NCBI RefSeq assembly: GCF_019402645.1
Contig: NZ_VKKS01000001.1
Span: 2,912,811-2,976,810, forward strand
Source of the DNA: Morganella morganii
Lineage (GTDB): Bacteria; Pseudomonadota; Gammaproteobacteria; Enterobacterales; Enterobacteriaceae
Direction: 5' to 3'
DNA: 64,000 bases
Each line of letters starts with the position of its first letter. Positions within the stretch are counted from its first letter, which is position 1. The notes below the pieces were generated by a model. It saw only the letters and a list, made by a program, of their open reading frames with translations, searched no databases and was not told the origin of the DNA. This document shows positions 59,728 through 64,000 of this stretch, piece after piece. A program made the translations under genes and the position numbers.

Positions 59728-60504
59728 TTACAGGTAAAAGCCGATGGGAGTGATTATCTCAATATGACCATTTCTGTTGCGCTCCTGTGGCGGCAGCGGG
59801 AAAGGAGACGCCCGTTGCACTGTAGCAAGTGCTTCCTTATCCAGCAGTTTTGTACCGGATGAATTGACCAGCTCCGCAGAGATAACATTCCCTTGCATAT
59901 TGAGTGTCACTTTTACATGAGAAACACCGGTGGATTTATAGCGCAGCAGTGCGCGCGGATAGCGTTTGTATTTTGCCAGATGCGAATGCACAGCGCTCTC
60001 CCAGCCGGTACTGCCGCTGACCGGCTGCGGTGCATGGCTGGTAAAATCCGCGCGGCTGGCGGAACTGTCCCCCTGACGCGGTGCTGAAGTACTCTCAGCC
60101 AATACCGGTGACGGAGTGTCCGTTTCCGGCATTCTAATCTCTGTTACCGGCTTTTTCTCTGCTTTTTTCTTTATTTTCTCCGCTTTTCGCGTCCAGGTCC
60201 CCTGATCAGAGACCGCCAGTTTATCAACAGCAGATTCCCGCTCCGGCTCAGCCACCGGTTGCGGTGCCGGTTGTGACATCACCTGTCTGATCCCTTCCGC
60301 CTTTTCCGGCGGTGCACTTTCCGGCTGATAAACCCCGGGCATCAGTACAAATGCCGGGGGCAGCATACCTTTCTGCTCCTCAGCAGAAAAGCTCAGCCAG
60401 CCCAGAAACAGTGCCGGCAGCAGCGCATGAACTCCCACACTGGCAGCTGTGCCGCCGACTGAATATCGCCTGTTCTGATAACAGGCCGCAGCCACATTCA
60501 ACAT
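59728..60504 (-). CDS. TonB-family energy-transducing protein
   Basis: It links the inner-membrane ExbBD motor to outer-membrane receptors. The 258 residues have one N-terminal membrane segment (about 20-40, ASVGVHALLPALFLGWLSF), a Pro/Glu/Lys-rich periplasmic linker (about 60-165) and a C-terminal TonB domain (about 170-258) with YKRYPRALLRYKSTGVSHVK and DKEALATVQRASPFPLPP. It is divergent from an ECF sigma factor gene and so is probably a dedicated TonB for the receptor at 62.3 kb rather than the housekeeping one. Confidence 0.9.
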   Translation of the reverse strand: MLNVAAACYQNRRYSVGGTAASVGVHALLPALFLGWLSFSAEEQKGMLPPAFVLMPGVYQPESAPPEKAEGIRQVMSQPAPQPVAEPERESAVDKLAVSDQGTWTRKAEKIKKKAEKKPVTEIRMPETDTPSPVLAESTSAPRQGDSSASRADFTSHAPQPVSGSTGWESAVHSHLAKYKRYPRALLRYKSTGVSHVKVTLNMQGNVISAELVNSSGTKLLDKEALATVQRASPFPLPPQERNRNGHIEIITPIGFYL

Positions 60505-60560
60505 AACTCAACTCACTTTTTTTAATCGTTATTCACGTATTTCAATTTGTAAAATTACAG

Positions 60561-60587
60561 GCATAATGATAACGCAAATGATATTGC
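60561..60587. promoter_or_regulatory. Fur-box-like site between tonB-like gene and sigma factor gene
   Basis: GCATAATGATAACGCAAATG followed by ATATTGC resembles the Fur consensus GATAATGATAATCATTATC, with the half-site ATAATGATAA intact and the other half degenerate. Its position between divergent genes of an iron-type uptake system supports iron-dependent repression of both. Confidence 0.5.
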
Positions 60588-60655
60588 TTTTTATTATTAA
60601 ATAATAATTCAAATAACAACAATGAGATTTTTTGGATTTCTCTAAGCAATGCGTA

Positions 60656-61240
60656 ATGACTCCTTCAATTACGATGACTTCGATACACACCAGAAAAATG
60701 ACGACTGAAAAATCGGTAAGCAGGCTTATTGCCGGAGCTTATCACTCAACCTACCATCAGCTTGTCCGCTTCTTCCATAAGCGGCTGGGCAACAGTCAGG
60801 ATGCACGGGATTTGTCGCAGGATGTGTTTGCCCGCTGGCTGAAAGGCGGCAACGAGACCTCTGTGCAGGAAACCCGCGCGTTCCTGTTTAAGATCGCCAA
60901 CAATGTACTGACTGACCACTGGCGTTACAGTCAGCGCAAGGGCCGCGACCGGGTCAGTGAATGGGATGATTCACTGACTGCGGAAGTGGCTCAGGAGGAA
61001 GCCGATCCCCGGGTACAGCTCGAACACCGTCAGCGACTGGACAGGCTGTATCAGGTGCTGAATGAACTGCCGCCCCGTCAGCGGGAAGCCTTTGTGCTTT
61101 ACCGGTTTGACGGACTTTCGCAAAGTGACATTGCCGAACGGATGGATATCTCTGTCAGTATGGTGGAAAAGCACATCGCCCGTGCCCTGCTGCAATGTAA
61201 ACGCGCCATGAATGCCGCAGAACAAAAGGACGGGGAATGA
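60656..61240 (+). CDS. ECF sigma factor, FecI-like
   Basis: An iron-starvation type extracytoplasmic sigma factor. I use the ATG at 60656 (194 residues); ATGs at 60674 and 60698 are also possible and none has a clear ribosome site. Region 2 is seen in QLVRFFHKRLGNSQDARDLS QDVFARWL and FLFKIANNVLTDHWR; region 4 in LPPRQREAFVLYRFDGLSQS DIAERMDISVSMVEKHIARA. It overlaps the FecR-like gene by 4 nt (ATGA). Confidence 0.92.
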   Translation: MTPSITMTSIHTRKMTTEKSVSRLIAGAYHSTYHQLVRFFHKRLGNSQDARDLSQDVFARWLKGGNETSVQETRAFLFKIANNVLTDHWRYSQRKGRDRVSEWDDSLTAEVAQEEADPRVQLEHRQRLDRLYQVLNELPPRQREAFVLYRFDGLSQSDIAERMDISVSMVEKHIARALLQCKRAMNAAEQKDGE

Positions 61241-62199
61241 CAGACCGGCGGGAGCAGGACGAACGGGAAGAGGCCGCTGCGCTGTGGTTTACGCGCTGGC
61301 ACAGCCAGAGCATGACGTCACAGCAGCAGCGTGAGTTACAGACATGGCTGGCGGCCTCTCCGGAAAACCGGCAGGCATTTGATGATATGGCGCTGTTGTG
61401 GGGGGAAATGTCAGTCCTGCCGCGTCCGGAGGTCACTGCTCCGGCACCTGCCCGGGCCTTTCCGCTTCTGCGCCCGCTGCGCCATACTCTCGCCGGGCTG
61501 TTTATCCTGGTGATGCTGTTTCTGCCCTACAGCCAGTTACCTGCCCTGCTGATGGATAACCTGACACTCGCCACTGCCGCAGAGAGCAAATCCATGATTC
61601 TGCCGGACGGCAGCCGTATTTTTCTCAACCGCGACAGTGAGGCGGATATTGCCTACGAGCAGACACATCGCCGCATAACCCTGGTGCGCGGCAATGCTTT
61701 TTTTCAGGTGAAATCCAATCCGTGGCGACCGTTTGTTATTCAGGCGGACGGTAGGGAGATAACGGTTGTCGGGACAGAATTTGATGTCAGCCGCCGGGGT
61801 ACGGAAGTAGCGGTCTCTGTGGCGAACGGAATTGTCGCCCTGCGGGATACGGCAGACGAAAAACCGGTATACCTCCGCGCCGGGGATAACGCTGTCAGTC
61901 CCGCACAGGGACAACCGCTGCTGCTCAGCCGTATCCCGCCGGAACAGGCAGGGGAGTGGCACAACGGACAAATCACCCTCACAGATACCCCGCTGCACGA
62001 TGTTGTTGCCCGTCTCGCGCCTTACAGCAACCGCTCCGTCTCACTTGCCGCCAATGCTGCGGATCTGACCGTTTCCGGCCGGGTCACCCTTTCCGAAACA
62101 GATGCCTTTTTCACGGCACTGCCACTGCTGTTACCGGTTGAGGTAACAGAATTGCATGACGGCAGCCTGTTGATTGTGAAGAAAAATAAAAATAAATGA
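61237..62199 (+). CDS. FecR-like anti-sigma regulator
   Basis: An inner-membrane regulator that relays the receptor signal to the sigma factor. Residues 1-60 form the cytosolic FecR N-terminal domain (EAAALWFTRWHSQSMTSQQQ, WLAASPENRQAFDDMALLWG), a membrane segment lies at about 82-103, and the periplasmic FecR domain follows (ESKSMILPDGSRIFLNRDSE, VVGTEFDVSRRGTEVAVSVA NG). The C-terminus (LTDTPLHDVVARLAPYSNRS) resembles an STN-like domain. 320 residues is normal. Confidence 0.93.
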   Translation: MTDRREQDEREEAAALWFTRWHSQSMTSQQQRELQTWLAASPENRQAFDDMALLWGEMSVLPRPEVTAPAPARAFPLLRPLRHTLAGLFILVMLFLPYSQLPALLMDNLTLATAAESKSMILPDGSRIFLNRDSEADIAYEQTHRRITLVRGNAFFQVKSNPWRPFVIQADGREITVVGTEFDVSRRGTEVAVSVANGIVALRDTADEKPVYLRAGDNAVSPAQGQPLLLSRIPPEQAGEWHNGQITLTDTPLHDVVARLAPYSNRSVSLAANAADLTVSGRVTLSETDAFFTALPLLLPVEVTELHDGSLLIVKKNKNK

Positions 62200-62279
62200 A
62201 AAAAAGAATAATTATCATGTGAGGATAATTCTCATTTCCGCGTCTTCTGATACAGGGGATAACTACGACACTTCCGGAA

Positions 62280-64000
62280 ATGATAAAAATGACAATAACA
62301 CCATCACCATTCAGTATCAGGGCCGTCAGTTCTGCCATTGTGCTGGCACTCGGACTGACAGCGGCACCGGCAGGGGCGGCGGATCTCACACTTGATCTGC
62401 CGGAACAGGCACTGACCCGTTCACTGAATACCATCGCGCAGCAGGGGCAACTCCAGTTACTTTATGATGCGGGACAACTCGGCGCGCTGCGTGCGCCCGC
62501 ACTGCACGGCAGCTATTCAGCACAGACCGCGATTCAGACACTGCTGGCAGGCTCCGGCCTGACACTGGTGCAGCAGGGCAGCAGTTATGTCATCCGGCCG
62601 CTGACCACAGAAGCAGAAACGATTTTAATTCCGGAAACCCGGGTTCAGGGCGAACTGACTTATCATCCGGCCACCGATGTGATGTCTGCCCCGCAATACA
62701 TTACCTCTGAGGAGATCCGCCAGCGCAATACCGGTGACGGTAACGTTACGGAACTTCTGCGTACCAACCCGGCGGTGCAGTTTGCCGGAAACGACAGCTC
62801 TTCCCTCAACCAGGGCGAGATCAAGCCATCGCGGATTTCCATTCACGGTGCGTCCAGTTTCCAGAACGCCTATAAACTCGACGGTATCAGTTTTAACAAC
62901 GATTTCGACCCGGCAAAAGATACCCTGGGCGAAACGTCCACCCGTCTGGACAGCGGCGATCAGGGGATGTACATCGACAGCCGCCTGATCGACAGCGTGA
63001 CGGTTTACGATAACAACATTCCGGTGGAGTTCGGCGGCTTTACCGGCGGCAGTGTGGATGTCACCAGCCGCCGCTGGAACGGCGAAAACAGCGGCCATAT
63101 GTATTACCGCACTACCCGCTCCTCCTGGAATCATCTGTTTGAGGATTCCTCACAGCCGATTGATTCATCAAAAAATGATATCAGCCACCCGGCACGTTTC
63201 CAGAATGAATATAACAAACACGATTTCGGCGGCTGGTTTGAAGTCGGCGTGACAGAGAACAGCGGCCTGACAGTGTCCGCTTCCCGCCGTACCTCCACCA
63301 TCCCGGCTAATACTTCTGTTCTGATGGCGGTGATGGACGGCGAAGACCTCGTCGGTTATGAGTTTGATAAGCGCAAACGCAACCAAAAACGCACCTCAGA
63401 CAACCTGTTTGTGAAGTACGCGATGGATCTCTCGCCGGTCACCACCGCCGATATCTCGCTGAATTACTCCGATTACAAGGCGCGCTTGTTCGCATCCAAT
63501 ATTGCCAACTCCGGTTATGACAATAACCACAAAGGGTTAGGTGTAACCGGTGTTCTGAAACACCGGACCAGCCTGGCCGATCTGGAATTCACCCTGGGTT
63601 ATCAGAAACTGAAAGATAACCGCGTGAATGACGAGCAGAATTTCTATGAAATGAAGGATAAATTGCCGGACGGCAAAACGATTATTAACACTAAAATGGG
63701 CGGGCTGGGTGATCTGCGGACAGAGCAGGACAATGTCACCACCAAAGCCGTCGCCCGTTTCCTGCCGTCAGAAGGCTTCGGGATGATACACCGCCCGACA
63801 CTCGGCGCGGAGACAACACACACCAAAGGCCGCTATATCCGCGATAAGTCGCACTATCACACCAGTGATGACAGAGCCACTTATGCGGATATGGGCATGG
63901 AGATGACCAATATCCACCGCTTCCTGCCGGGAACAGCCTCTGTCAGTTATAACAACTACTCTCTGTTTGCCGATGACAATATTGAGATTGGCCGCCTGAC
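62280..64000 (+). CDS. TonB-dependent receptor with STN signalling domain (runs off window)
   Basis: An outer-membrane receptor of the FecA/transducer type; 573 codons are visible and the barrel is incomplete. The ATG at 62280 or the one at 62289 may be the start. A signal peptide (about 1-33) precedes an STN domain (about 35-106: LDLPEQALTRSLNTIAQQGQ, LLAGSGLTLVQQGSSYVIRP), a TonB-box-like ETILIPE (113-119) and a plug with SGDQGMYIDSRLIDSVTVYD NNIPVEFGGFTGGSVDVTS. The STN domain, the sigma/anti-sigma pair before it and the TonB gene make a complete cell-surface signalling unit. The ligand is not evident; it does not look like HasR. Confidence 0.9.
   Translation, partial: MIKMTITPSPFSIRAVSSAIVLALGLTAAPAGAADLTLDLPEQALTRSLNTIAQQGQLQLLYDAGQLGALRAPALHGSYSAQTAIQTLLAGSGLTLVQQGSSYVIRPLTTEAETILIPETRVQGELTYHPATDVMSAPQYITSEEIRQRNTGDGNVTELLRTNPAVQFAGNDSSSLNQGEIKPSRISIHGASSFQNAYKLDGISFNNDFDPAKDTLGETSTRLDSGDQGMYIDSRLIDSVTVYDNNIPVEFGGFTGGSVDVTSRRWNGENSGHMYYRTTRSSWNHLFEDSSQPIDSSKNDISHPARFQNEYNKHDFGGWFEVGVTENSGLTVSASRRTSTIPANTSVLMAVMDGEDLVGYEFDKRKRNQKRTSDNLFVKYAMDLSPVTTADISLNYSDYKARLFASNIANSGYDNNHKGLGVTGVLKHRTSLADLEFTLGYQKLKDNRVNDEQNFYEMKDKLPDGKTIINTKMGGLGDLRTEQDNVTTKAVARFLPSEGFGMIHRPTLGAETTHTKGRYIRDKSHYHTSDDRATYADMGMEMTNIHRFLPGTASVSYNNYSLFADDNIEIGRL

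Noticed and set aside
62280-64000. Naming the receptor hasR because a TonB, a sigma factor and an anti-sigma factor surround it as in has loci
   Set aside because: The visible plug and barrel sequence does not resemble HasR and no hasA is in the window; the ligand is left open.

Overview
The window is a stretch of Enterobacterales core chromosome with several accessory insertions. Read from right to left, the order smp/serB-radA-nadR-ettA-slt-trpR-yjjX-gpmB-rob-creA-arcA-thrLABC-yaaA-talB-mog-dnaKJ-nhaAR-rpsT-ribF-ileS-lspA-fkpB-ispH-dapB-carAB is the gene order of E. coli around 0 minutes, in inverted orientation. The about 50% G+C core, a complete ureABCEFGD cluster with no ureR-like regulator next to it, a Yut-type urea transporter and a nickel/peptide-type ABC operon beside it point to a Morganella-like member of the Morganellaceae (inference from content, not proven).

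Layout: 1-12.2 kb carries carbamoyl-phosphate synthetase, lysine, isoprenoid, lipoprotein-processing, tRNA-charging and flavin genes, then rpsT, nhaR and nhaA. 12.6-13.3 kb holds a transporter relic and an unknown gene. 13.3-19.9 kb has dnaJ, dnaK, an MHS-type transporter, mog and talB, followed by an ERIC-like palindrome. 20.2-31 kb has yaaA, the thr operon with its leader peptide and attenuator, arcA with a perfect FNR half-site palindrome, creA (no creBCD), rob, gpmB, yjjX and trpR with its operator. slt follows.

33.1-37.2 kb is the main accessory region. A lipoprotein gene and then a roughly 2.9 kb, heavily deleted lambda-like prophage remnant lie between 79-bp direct repeats that contain the first codons of ettA. 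The remnant keeps a LexA-type SOS box with a short DinI-like gene, an AT-rich two-gene pair that looks like a polymorphic toxin and its immunity protein, a tail-fibre relic, a fragment of a lambda gpI homologue and the tail of a tyrosine integrase whose reading frame runs into ettA. The left repeat carries a second, older integrase tail, so the site has been used more than once.

37.2-43.7 kb returns to the core (ettA, nadR, radA, serB, smp). 43.8-44.9 kb is a decayed AT-rich locus of small unknown genes that resembles an effector-immunity remnant. 45-59 kb is a one-direction urea/nickel block: a nickel/peptide-type ABC operon (binding protein, two permeases, one ATPase), ureABCEFGD, the urea channel yut, a Kch-type potassium channel, a FUSC membrane protein and crcB. 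59.7-64 kb holds a TonB-family protein divergent from an ECF sigma factor, a FecR-like anti-sigma factor and the first part of a signal-transducing TonB-dependent receptor, with a Fur-like site between them. No rRNA, tRNA, CRISPR array or complete insertion sequence was seen.
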